The notes under the pieces: model-generated
Told to the model about the DNA's origin: nothing
The model's database searches: none
What the model saw: the letters and a program-made list of their open reading frames with translations, nothing else
Origin: Pyrus communis
Lineage: Eukaryota > Streptophyta > Magnoliopsida > Rosales > Rosaceae
Assembly: GCF_963583255.1 (NCBI RefSeq)
Contig: NC_084810.1
Coordinates: 3,565,751 to 3,629,750, forward strand
DNA length: 64,000 nt
Reading direction: 5' to 3'
Program-made: the position numbers and the translations under genes
Shown: positions 33,235-44,259 of the stretch, in pieces
How the letters are laid out: every line of letters begins with the position of its first letter
Position numbering within the stretch: position 1 is the stretch's first letter

Positions 33235-34835
33235 CTTTCCCAATAGCTCTACAGTCAACCACCAAAACCTCTGTATAAATGCTTCTAATGAAGGTGCTGA
33301 CAGTGACAGTAGGAGGATGTTGAAATCAATGAAGCTGCTGACAGTGACAGTATTGGTCGAAGTAGTCAAAATTGAAGCAATTATATACCAGCTTTTATGT
33401 ACTCTCAATCCAACATGAAACAAGGTCTGGCCAAATACGTTGCTTCAACTTCCCAACTTTTCACTTCTTCTGAATACGTTATATTCAAGCGGTTTGTTAA
33501 ATCATATGTCCGTCCTAAGTACTCTAGTATTCCGCTAAACCTCATCAGAGATGATTGTTTGAAACTCTTCAATGAAAAGAACTTGTTGGTACCTGAACTT
33601 TGTCGTTTCACCAGTATGTTCTCTTTTACTTGTAATTTTTGGATTAGTAGCTATGATCAAATTGGTTTTGTTTGTATGATTGGACATTTTATTGATTATG
33701 ATTGGAAATTGCAAAAAGATTTATTGCTGTTTGTATGCGCGAATATCCCTGTAATGATAAGGTGATATTTGAAAGTGTGATGGATGTATTTAGGGAGTAT
33801 ATGGTTGATACTAAATCTTGAGTGTTACTTTTGATAATGTTACATGTAATGATGCTACGCCATACAATTAATTTAATTGCGCAACAAGGCTTGATATTGT
33901 TGAAAGCTCATATAGAAAAAACAAGGACTGTTTTTTACCTCCTTGTCTCCTCTCCTGCTTTGTAAGAATCTCATGGTATGAAAATGAAATGTAGAAACTT
34001 TAAGCCTGATATGAAAACTCATTGGAACTATGCTTTGCTCATGTTACAAACTTACAATCCTCTGTGAATTATTCTGCAATCACTGATTTTTATAACGGAA
34101 AGCATGATAGTGATCTTTTATGTGAAACAAATTGTGAGCTTAGTTTTTGTTCATGGAGTTTTTGAATGGTTTTTATGAAGTGGCAATCTCATATAGTTCA
34201 AAGGTTTATTCTCGAACTTCTTGTACGGGGCTCTATCACTTGTTCTGCGTTAGTTTTACATTTTCCGAATACAAAGCTCATTTGGGATTCAGAGCGATTT
34301 ATGACATAATGGAATTGGAATTCAGAAGGTATTGCGAGTTCATGTTGACTAGTTTCTGTTTAGCTAAAGCAATGGACTATCATAAAACACATTGTGAATG
34401 ACAGTTTGGAATATTTAAGCGTGCGACTGAAATTTGATGCAAAAGCTCTTGACCCCTTGTTTTATGTATAACCTTTATAAGGTTTATGAACCCAAGTTTG
34501 CAGAGGTTACAGAACCCAGTGGTACTTCCGTTGTAGGAAAAGACGATTCAATGTTCATGCTAGCTGGAGAGAATGTTTGAGGCAAGAAGATATAAAGCAC
34601 TACGGACCAACCGAGCTGCTCAATAATATGACAACCTCAATGTTCTAGCTTGGTGGAAATCGCATCAAGGGACGTTTCCTGTGCTTTCTGTTATGGCACG
34701 CAATCTACGAACCCCTTGGGTGTCTGCAACAGCAGCAGAGTCTGTTCTCAGTAGTGCAGGGAAGGATGACATGGTTGAGAACTTTGCAGATTCTGATCAA
34801 AGCGATGGTGATGAATGATCAATGATGACATGGTT
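33235..34835 (+). pseudogene. hAT transposase remnant, block 2
   Basis: It keeps an N-terminal portion lost from blocks 1 and 3: GATGTTGAAATCAATGAAGC (33317) and QGLAKYVASTSQLFTSSEYV, then FVKSYVRPKYSSIPLNLIRD, DCLKLFNEKNLL and MIGHFIDYDWKLQKDLLLFV. The middle is shortened near 33830 and the C-terminal and hATC portions follow as in block 1 (AWWKSHQGTFPVLSVMA around 34650). Frames are broken by stops and shifts. It is best explained as a derivative of the gene at 47262-49751. Confidence 0.8.
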
Positions 34836-34879
34836 TAGTTCCCTTTTTAATTGTGGTTTGAAACAACTCCATTTTGAAG

Positions 34880-35200
34880 CCCAAAGGTATGGAAGCCTGG
34901 AAGCTTCAAACTTCACGGTCGCAGGCAGAGCAGAAGCATCCAATATCCATGGTTGAAAGCATCAACTTTCTCAATAAGTAGAAGTTGGGACACTAACCAA
35001 ACAGCTTTGCAAGTCCAAAGTTTCTCAGTTCTTCCCGCTGTTTCCCAGTAAGCAATTACAGCGTTTCAGGAACTTTGCTTCATCCTTATAAATTCCATAT
35101 CATGTGTTTGGTTACCGAGAAAATGATAAAAATGATGAACAGAAGCTTAAGGTCTTGCCCTTTTCGTTTATTTCTGAATATTTTTTTATTGAATTAAGTG
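34880..35200 (+). repeat. F-box gene 5'-leader module, block 2
   Basis: Nearly the same as 20300-20640, with CAGTTCTTCCCGCTG and CAGCGTTTCAG|GAACTTTG. The donor GT of the other copies reads GA here (35069-35070), so the leader splice site would be lost. Confidence 0.5.
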
Positions 35201-35436
35201 TGTTTCCAGAAAATGCATGGTAATCGGGGTTGGGCTGTACATTTCGCGGTGGATGGTAACCGGAATTTGCAGATCTGAGAGGAACGGGGGGACGGAAAAT
35301 GGGGAAACACAGAGATGAGGGACGGCGTTCCATAAACTCGGAATTCATTAAACCCGAAATCCGAAATCCGAAGCCCGAAGAAACCCGAAATCCAAAATCC
35401 GAAACCGAAATCCAAAATCCGAAATCCGAAACCGAA

Positions 35437-35630
35437 AACCTAAAACCTAAACCCTAAACCCTAAACCCTAAAACCCTAAACCCTAAACCCTAAACCCTAA
35501 ACCCTAAACCCTAAAACCTAAACCCTAAAAAACCCTAAACCCTAAACCCTAAAACCTAAACCCTAAACCCTAAACCCTAAACCCTAAAACCTAAAACCTA
35601 AACCCTAAACCCTAAACGAACCCTAAACCC
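35437..35630. repeat. Interstitial telomere-like repeats, block 2
   Basis: About 190 bp of CCCTAAA units with variants, same orientation as block 1, with an AAAAAACCC irregularity and a terminal CGAACCCTAAACCC shared with block 3. Shorter than the block 1 tract. Confidence 0.95.
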
Positions 35631-35921
35631 AACCCCAAACCCAACCTCTCTGCAATTGCATTTCTTCACGACAGAACCCAGACAGACATTCAAATTTGGG
35701 TTTTCTTTTCGACCCGTTTCTACGTACGACCCTTCGTTGTCTCAATCTAATCTCGACATCCAATTTAATCCAACGGTAACCAGCAAGTGAATGAAGCGAG
35801 ACAGAGAAAGAAACCACTATGCAATTGCATTTCTTCACGACAGAACCCGGACAGACATCCGAATTTGACACAACCTCTGCTTCACAGGCTTCTCCTAAAT
35901 CCTAAGCTGTCAATCTTCTTA

Positions 35922-36410
35922 ATGTCGCTCTTTCCCCTCAGGTCAGTGATCATTCTTTCTTCAATTTTCGTTTACCTATCTGCAAATATTTACTTTCTAC
36001 CGGAGAAAATAGTAAAGTCTGTTTCATGAACGCTTACAAATTCATCTGACTTTGAGCAGAATATCCAGATTTTTGAGGAATAAGCTTGTCCCTGATATCT
36101 TACTTAATCCGGGTTCTGGATAACAATGATGATTTGAGCAAGTGCTCAAATGGGCTTCCCTGCTTGTGAATCAATGGTGTGTTGGCTTCTATTGTCAATG
36201 AAAAGAGAGCTTTTCGAGATGTTTTGTTTGTGTAGAAGGAGATTGTGACGGCCGGAATCTTGCCAATTCTTGTTGATGCTTTGAATGTTTTGTTGGAGGC
36301 ATTGTTTAAGGCCGGCCACGTTGAGTCTGCTCTGGATAAGTATAGGAGGATGAAGAATAAAGGGTGTATTCCTGTAGCAGAACCTTTGAGATTCTCGTAA
36401 AATCCCAAAT
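35922..36410 (+). pseudogene. PPR gene 5' fragment, block 2
   Basis: Same structure as 21440-21950: MSLFPLR exon, intron, RISRFLRNKLVPDILLNPGSG, and a PPR unit LLEALFKAGHVESALDKYRR plus MKNKGCIP (36291-36372). Two substitutions relative to block 1 in the repeat (R to H, E to K) are shared with block 3, placing blocks 2 and 3 closer to each other here. Confidence 0.65.
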
Positions 36411-36566
36411 GTTTATAGCCTGATTTGAAGGTTATTGTGTGGATTCTGGAATGGAATGCTTGATCTTGGTTGCTAGCCTGATTTGAGTTTTTATTCCTGC
36501 ACAGTACCTTTGTTCTGGAAAATAGACCGGAGGTGGGGGAAGTAGAGTGTTCGAAATGATGAGAGC

Positions 36567-37231
36567 TCCATATTGCGGAGAATCTACAACCCAAGTTCTT
36601 TAACCATGTGACTGCACTTCTTGAGCATCTTTTGAAGGTAAATCGCTTTAACCTATTTCTTTTACACTGTTGGGTAGAGAGGACTGTATAGGAAGGAAAG
36701 AAGGAAACAGTATGTTATGCATAAGTAAATGTTTAATTTATGCATGTGTTTATGTTTGATCAATATTTTATCTTCATGAAGGTTCATTGTCTTCCTGCAT
36801 TTGACTATTTGAGCAAATTGAAGCTCATTATTAATGACTGCTATTACTGGGATTTGCTAACAGAGTTGCTCAAGAGATCACCTCGTCTGGAATTTCTTGT
36901 CGTTGAACATGATGATGTAAGTTGTATTTCCCCTCATGTAAGTCATACCATCGTGCACCTCTTTACTGTTTTCATTTCATTCACACTTTTCAGGAGTCAG
37001 ATTGTGTTGCCGATTATGATGAGCATGAGTACTTACAAGATGTCTTATACTCTGATCAGTGATGGAGTACACCGGAGTCTGTGCCTGCTTGTTTGATATC
37101 CGAATGAGCGGAAAGTTGCAAAGTACCTGTTACAGAGTGGTAAAATTTTGAAAAAGGTTACATTCACGATGAGGTATTCAGAGATTTGATGCTGCAAAAG
37201 GATTCTAGGAAATGCCAAGTTAAATTCTGTA
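36567..37231 (+). pseudogene. F-box/FBD 3' fragment, block 2 copy x
   Basis: Same as 22111-22780: LRR scrap, intron, VHCLPAFDYLSKLKLIINDC exon (36782-36915), intron, and ESDCVADYDEHEYLQDVLYS with an in-frame TGA before WSTPESVPACLIS. The shared stop shows it was dead before duplication. Confidence 0.75.
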
Positions 37232-37641
37232 AGTGCAGTCTTTATTCTGTAAGAGAGTAGAAAAGTTTTAGCTTCTTTGACGTTTTTATTCTGTAAGTCC
37301 AGTGTTTTCTTTTAGATGGATTCTGTTAACAAGTTAAATTTGATTCTGCAAAATGATTATAGGACTTAAATACAGTCTGTTTGGTAACCCAGAAAATATT
37401 CATTTATGATTGATAGAAAGTTTCCGTTGTTTATTTGTGATGATTAGCAGCTACTTCTAGATTAATTTTTTGGGTCTGTTTTGTTTTCATCGAAAAGCTT
37501 TTCTCTAGAAAGAAGAATTTCACATATCAAGATATTTGAACAGTCTGAAGTTTATAAATTAATTGAATGGAGCATAAATTTAGAGTTTCTAGTTTCTAGT
37601 TTTAATTTAAATTAATTTAATTTTTTAACATTTTGATGCAA

Positions 37642-39582
37642 GAGTTGAAGATAGGATTAGTGGATTAGCAGATGTCGGAGCATCAAGCAAGAGTGAAGAT
37701 AGGATTAGCGGATTAACAGATGCAATTCTTTGTCACATTCTTTCCTTCATTCCAACAAAGTTTGCTGTGAGAGGCAGCATTCTGTCTACTAGATGGAATA
37801 ACGTTTGGGCTTTTGTTCTCACTTTGGACTTGAAATTCAAACGCATGTCTGTTATGTGGAAGAATGAATATCTTTCTGACCATGTTTGTTGTTTGAACTC
37901 TGTCAATTGGGTACTTGCCTCTTGTGACACATCAGATATTAAAACTTCCGACTCCATTGTTGCTCCCTTGTTGAGGATTTCTCTCAGATTGATGGTTGGA
38001 TCCGCACCGCCATTAGGCAGAATGTTGTTGAACTTGATCTTCATGTTAAAGCATTTATACTGATGATGAAGTTTTCCGACTTTGGAGTTGCCTAAATGCG
38101 TTTTCAGGTGCAAAACACTGGTGCTTTGAAGGTTAGTCAGATTGTATTACCTATATTCCTCCTGCATCAGGCTGTTTCCCGAAACTCAAGTTCCTTGATG
38201 TCAAAGTTGAATGTCCTGAAGGCAACTCAATGGAAAACCTTTATTCATGCTGCCCTGTACTTGAAGATTTATCTATAAATGCGACTATTGCAGTTTATAT
38301 GGTTCCAAAATTTAAAGTCTCTTCACCTGAACTGAAGACGTTAAGAATGTCCTTCTTTCTTAATGTGTTTGTTGTTGAAAAAGATATTAAGTACAGTATT
38401 TCTAAAATGCCCCAAAGCTTGACAGCCTTGACATTTGACAGGAATATTTGTCGAATTATTCATTCAAGAATGTAACATCCCTGGTCAAAGGCAGTGTGTA
38501 TCTCCATAGCCATTAAGCGGCTGAATACCAGGATGGCGTTTCTGACCAAGCAACTGCGCTTCTGCAGGGATTTTCCAGTGTTAAATATCTGTCTATTTCA
38601 GCTCATGTTATGGAGGTAAGTATATGCCCCAACTCATTTCTTTTACGCTGTGTACGACTTAGGACACAGAGAAGGGGATTTGCACAGGGGAAAAGCAAAT
38701 CCCTTCATAGTTGGACAGGTTAAAGAAATCAAATAGTAATTCAGTTTTGGGGTAGGAAGGAGATGACAAAGAAACAGAACTGTATCTGAGTAATAAGATA
38801 CTCGGTTCCTTTTTCCTTTTTCCATCATAATCCCCTTTTATGTACAAAAGAAACGCTTCCACGATCCTAAAATACGAGGGAAAGACAAATCCCTGGCATG
38901 CCACCTTTTCCCGTTCTTTTTAGCCTGTTAATCATTCTTTCTTTGTACCAAAAGTAGTATCTGTCTGTAAAGTGAAACCTGTATTACGTTTTGGCAATTT
39001 TTTATTTGAATCTGAATGTTATGTATTATTAAATTTTTACTTAATACACTAGTATATATTTAATCTTTAACCTATGTTTTCGAGAAGAGTTATCGTCTGC
39101 TTGCATTTGATAATTTAAGGGATTTGAACCTGGTTCTTTACAATTGCTAGTACTGGAATTTGCTAACAGAGTTGCTCAAGCAATCACCTAATTTGGAATC
39201 TCTTGTCGTCAAATATGAAGTAAGATGTATTTCCACTCATGCTAAGTCATAACAGCTTGTTGCTCTTTACTATTCTCATATTTGTACTTTTCAGGACGAG
39301 GAATGTGTTGAGGATTATGAGGAGCGTGAAGAGGACTTAGTTTTCTTATACTCAGAGCATCGATAGAGCACACCCAAGTCAGTGCCTATCTGTCTAATAT
39401 CACACCTCAAGACTGTCACTACAAGGGAATTCAAGGGATACCCACATGAGAAGAAAGTGGTACAGTATTTGCCAAAGAACGGTAAAGTTTTGGATAAGAT
39501 GATTATTTATCGATTTTATGGGTTTTACGAAGAATTAATGCTTGAAAAGGCTCCTAGGACTTGTCAGGTTGAACTTCTCTGA
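37642..39582 (+). pseudogene. F-box/LRR/FBD pseudogene, block 2 copy b
   Basis: Uninterrupted version of the block 1 b gene: F-box at 37642-37830 (with the duplicated EDRISGL element), LRR segments in shifted frames (FRLHCCSLVEDFSQIDGWIR; later CCPVLEDLSINATIAVYMVP from 38253), an intron from about 38615, FBD exons at 39085-39220 and 39295-39582 ending MIIYRFYGFYEELMLEKAPR. CATCGATAGAGC gives the same in-frame TAG as block 1. The only nearby upstream ATG is out of frame with the F-box. Confidence 0.85.
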
Positions 39583-40257
39583 GATGCAATTTGTAGCTTC
39601 TACATGGTTATAATTTTGTAAGTCCAATGTTTGGGGTTTTGCTTTCAAAGTTGTAAATCAGACCAGCATTTCTGATAATCTTCAGATTGATCGATTTGTG
39701 GATGTTTGTTTTGGATTGTATACATGTTTACTTCAATTTCATTAAACTATTTTTTGCATTTCTTTTGTATACAAGGTGATATGGATTATAGCGAATTATA
39801 TTTGTGTTTTCAAAAAAGTTCTGGGTTTAGAAATTACACTAATTCCCTATGAGGTTTCAAATGTTTTCATCCAAAAGTTGATATAAGTCTTTATTTATAA
39901 GTTTCTTCCAAATGGCAATTGACAACTTTAACCTCAAAGATTAAATTAAGCGTAGACACTCCATGAGATCTATACTTATTTTCATCTCACAGGTTTCTCA
40001 AATTATGTTTCTCAAATTTGTTAAGATTACTTAATCTTTCTTTTCAGCTGCTAATTTCTAGATTGAATTGAATTGGTTTGCGCAAAAAATGTTCCATTTA
40101 CTGGGTTTTTTGTTTTAATTTCTCTAGACAAGTAGAATTTCATATGTCAATATTATATATGAACAGTTTAAGGTTTGTAAAAGTAATTGGAAGGAAGCGT
40201 AAATTAAGAGTTTTTGGTTTCAATATTTACAATTTTTTTTATCAAAATTCTAAACAG

Positions 40258-40496
40258 ATATAAAAGTGGGTTCGAATTCGGAGACTCGAAGACTAAAAGA
40301 GAATTCAAAGCCTCGGGCAGGAGGTGAAGATAGGATTAGTCGATTGCGAGATGCAGTTCTTTGTCACATACTTTCCTTAATTCCAACAAAGTATGCTGTG
40401 AGGAGCAGCATTGTGTCCAACAGATGGAAGAACATATGGGCTTCTGTTCCTAATCTGGACTTCGAAGATAGATCCAACAAAGTATGCTACCATTGA
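40258..40496 (+). pseudogene. F-box pseudogene, block 3 copy a (F-box only)
   Basis: Keeps ATA AAA GTG at the start position and the full F-box up to NLDFEDRSN, then the sequence becomes CAACAAAGTATGCT and passes straight into hAT sequence. All LRR and FBD exons and the downstream flank are gone. Confidence 0.85.
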
Positions 40497-41490
40497 CATG
40501 TTTAGGCCATACGATTAGTTTAATTGCGCAACAAGGCTTGATATTGTTGAAAGCTCATATAGAAAAAACAAGGAGGGCTGTTTTTTACCTCCTTGCCTCC
40601 TCTCCTGCTTTGTAAGAATCTCATGGTATGAAAATGAAATGTAGAAAGTTTAAGCCTGATATGAAGACTCATTGGAACTATGCTTTGCTCATGTTACAAA
40701 CTTACAATCCTCTGTGAATGATGCTGCAATCACTGATTTTTATAACGGAAAGCATGATAGTGATCTTTTATGTGAAACAAATTGTGAGCTTAGTTTTTGT
40801 TCATGGAGTTTTTGAATGGTTTTTATGAAGTGGCAATCTCATATAGTTCAAAGGTTTATTCTCGAACTTCTTGTACGGGGCTCTATCACTTGTTCTGCGT
40901 TAGTTTTACATTTTCCGAATACAAAGCTCATTTGGGATTCAGAGCGATTTATGACATAATGGAATTGGAATTCAGAAGGTATTGCGAGTTCATGTTGACT
41001 AGTTTCTGTTTAGCTAAAGCAATGGACTATCATAAAACACATTGTGAATGACAGTTTGGAATATTTAAGCGTGCGACTGAAATTTGATGCAAAAGCTCTT
41101 GACCCCTTGTTTTATGTATAACCTTTATAAGGTTTATGAACCCAAGTTTGCAGAGGTTACAGAACCCAGTGGTACTTCCGTTGTAGGAAAAGACGATTCA
41201 ATGTTCATGCTAGCTGGAGAGAATGTTTGAGGCAAGAAGATATAAAGCACTACGGACCAACCGAGCTGCTCAATAACATGACAACCTCAATGTTCTAGCT
41301 TGGTGGAAATCGCATCAAGGGACGTTTCCTGTGCTTTCTGTTATGGCACGCAATCTACGAACCCCTTGGGTGTCTGCAACAGCAGCAGAGTCTGTTCTCA
41401 AAGCGATGGTGATGAATGGTTGAGAACTTTGCAGATTCTGATCAAAGCGATGGTGATGAATGATCAATGATGACATGGTTTAGTTCCCTT
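40490..41490 (+). pseudogene. hAT transposase remnant, block 3
   Basis: C-terminal half only: FMEFLNGFYEVAISYSSKVY, FRAIYDIMELEFRRYCEFML and a damaged hATC region (41280-41460) in which the segment after AAESVL is replaced by a second copy of AAGCGATGGTGATGAATG. Left border is the fusion with the F-box exon. Confidence 0.8.
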
Positions 41491-41509
41491 TTTAATTGTG
41501 GTTTGAAAC

Positions 41510-41840
41510 AACTCCATTTTGAAGCCCAAAGGTATGGAAGCCTGGAAGCTTCAAACTTCACGGTCGCAGGCAGAGCCGAAGCATCCAATATCCATGGTTG
41601 AAAGCATCAACTTTCTCAATAAGTAGAAGTTGGGACACTAACCAAACAGCTTTGCAATTCTCAGTTCTTCCCGCTGTTTCCCAGTAGGCAATTACAGCGT
41701 TTCAGGAACTTTGCTTCATCCTTATAAATTCCATATCATGTGTTTGGTTACCGAGAAAATGATAAAAATGATGAACAGAAGCTTAAGGTCTTGCCCTTTT
41801 CGTTTATTTCTGAATATTTTTTTATTGAATTAAGTGTGTT
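41510..41840 (+). repeat. F-box gene 5'-leader module, block 3
   Basis: Same module as in block 2, including CAGCGTTTCAG|GAACTTTG, with a short deletion (TTTGCAATTCTCAG) near 41655. Confidence 0.5.
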
Positions 41841-42092
41841 TCCAGAAAATGCATGGTAATCGGGGTTGGGCTGTACATTTCGCGGTGGATGGTAACCGGA
41901 ATTTGCAGATCTGAGAGGAACGGGGGGACGGAAAATGGGGAAACACAGAGATGAGGGACGGCGTTCCATAAACTCGGAATTCATTAAACCCGAAATCCGA
42001 AATCCGAAGCCCGAAGAAACCCGAAATCCAAAATCCGAAACCGAAATCCAAAATCCGAAATCCGAAATCCAAAATCGGAAATCCGAAACCGA

Positions 42093-42250
42093 AAACCTAA
42101 AACCTAAACCCTAAACCCTAAACCCTAAAACCTAAACCCTAAAAAACCCTAAACCCTAAACCCTAAACCCTAAAACCTAAACCCTAAACCCTAAACCCTA
42201 AACCCTAAAACCTAAAACCTAAACCCTAAACCCTAAACGAACCCTAAACC
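42093..42250. repeat. Interstitial telomere-like repeats, block 3
   Basis: About 155 bp of CCCTAAA units with the block 2 irregularities, shortest of the three tracts. One extra CCGAAATCC unit precedes it. Confidence 0.95.
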
Positions 42251-42541
42251 CAACCCAAACCCAACCTCTCTGCAATTGCATTTCTTCACGACAGAACCCA
42301 GACAGACATTCAAATTTGGGTTTTCTTTTCGACCCGTTTCTACGTACGACCCTTCGTTGTCTCAATCTAATCTCGACATCCAATTTAATCCAACGGTAAC
42401 CAGCAAGTGAATGAAGCGAGACAGAGAAAGAAACCACTATGCAATTGCATTTCTTCACGACAGAACCCGGACAGACATCCGAATTTGACACAACCTCTGC
42501 TTCACAGGCTTCTCCTAAATCCTAAGCTGTCAATCTTCTTA

Positions 42542-43030
42542 ATGTCGCTCTTTCCCCTCAGGTCAGTGATCATTCTTTCTTCAATTTTCGTTTACCTATC
42601 TGCAAATATTTACTTTCTACCGGAGAAAATAGTAAAGTCTGTTTCATGAACGCTTACAAATTCATCTGACTTTGAGCAGAATATCCAGATTTTTGAGGAA
42701 TAAGCTTGTCCCTGATATCTTTCTTAATCCGGGTTCTGGATAACAATGATGATTTGGGCAAGTGCTCAAATGGGCTTCCCTGCTTGTGAATCAATGGTGT
42801 GTTGGCTTCTATTGTCAATGAAAAGAGAGCTTTTCGAGATGTTTTGTTTGTGTAGAAGGAGATTGTGACGGCCGGAATCTTGCCAATTCTTGTTGATGCT
42901 TTGAATGTTTTGTTGGAGGCATTGTTTAAGGCCGGCCACGTTGAGTCTGCTCTGGATAAGTATAGGAGGATGAAGAATAAAGGGTGTATTCCTGTAGCAG
43001 AACCTTTGAGATTCTCGTAAAATCCCAAAT
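42542..43030 (+). pseudogene. PPR gene 5' fragment, block 3
   Basis: As in block 2, with MSLFPLR exon, intron, and PPR unit LLEALFKAGHVESALDKYRR (from 42911). Confidence 0.65.
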
Positions 43031-43186
43031 GTTTATAGCCTGATTTGAAGGTTATTGTGTGGATTCTGGAATGGAATGCTTGATCTTGGTTGCTAGCCTG
43101 ATTTGAGTTTTTATTCCTGCACAGTACCTTTGTTCTGGAAAATAGACCGGAGGTGGGGGAATTAGAGTGTTCGAAATGATGAGAGC

Positions 43187-43852
43187 TCCATATTGCGGAG
43201 AATCTACAACCCAAGTTCTTTAACCATGTGACTGCACTTCTTGAGCATCTTTTGAAGGTAAATCGCTTTAACCTATTTCTTTTACACTGTTGGGTAGAGA
43301 GGACTGTATAGGAAGGAAAGAAGGAAACAGTATGTTATGCATAAGTAAATGTTTAATTTATGCATGTGTTTATGTTTGATCAATATTTTATCTTCATGAA
43401 GGTTCATTGTCTTCCTGCATTTGACTATTTGAGCAAATTGAAGCTCATTATTAATGACTGCTATTACTGGGATTTGCTAACAGAGTTGCTCAAGAGATCA
43501 CCTCGTCTGGAATTTCTTGTCGTTGAACATGATGATGTAAGTTGTATTTCCCCTCATGTAAGTCATACCATCGTGCACCTCTTTACCGTTTTCATTTCAT
43601 TCACACTTTTCAGGAGTCAGATTGTGTTGCCGATTATGATGAGCATGAGTACTTACAAGATGTCTTATACTCAGATCAGTGATGGAGTACACCGGAGTCT
43701 GTGCCTGCTTGTTTGATATCCGAATGAGCGGAAAGTTGCAAAGTACCTGTTACAGAGTGGTAAAATTTTGAAAAAGGTTACTATTCACGATGAGGTATTC
43801 AGAGATTTGATGCTGCAAAAGGATTCTAGGAAATGCCAAGTTAAATTCTGTA
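43187..43852 (+). pseudogene. F-box/FBD 3' fragment, block 3 copy x
   Basis: As in blocks 1 and 2, with the same in-frame TGA after YSDQ. Confidence 0.75.
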
Positions 43853-44259
43853 AGTCCAGTCTTTATTCTGTAAGAGAGTAGAAAAGTTTTAGCTTCTTTG
43901 ACGTTTTTATTCTGTAAGTCCAGTGTTTTCTTTTAGATAGATTCTGTTAACAAGTTAAATTTGATTCTGCAAAATGATTATAGGACTTAAATACAGTCTG
44001 TTTGGTAACCCAGAAAATATTCATTTATGATTGATAGAAAGTTTCCGTTGTTTATTTGTGATGATTAGCAGCTACTTCTAGATTAATTTTTTGGGTCTGT
44101 TTTGTTTTCATCGAAAAGCTTTTCTCTAGAAAGAAGAATTTCACATGTCAAGATATTTGAACAGTCTGAAGTTTATAAATTAATTGAATGGAGCATAAAT
44201 TTAGAGTTTCTAGTTTCTAGTTTTAATTTAATTTAATTTAATTTTTTAACATTTTGATG

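Larger units (their letters stand above)
30277..40017. repeat. Tandem duplication block 2
   Basis: 9.7 kb, same order as block 1 but without Copia, with the longest hAT remnant inside the array and a Tourist-like MITE at 32570-32909. It begins and ends at the TTGTTAAGATTAC junction. Confidence 0.9.

Noticed and set aside
36100..36594. 164-codon minus-strand open frame, also at 42654-43214 and 21842-22333
   Set aside because: It is the antisense of the PPR fragment and F-box x leader; the sense strand holds the recognisable PPR motif and splice sites.
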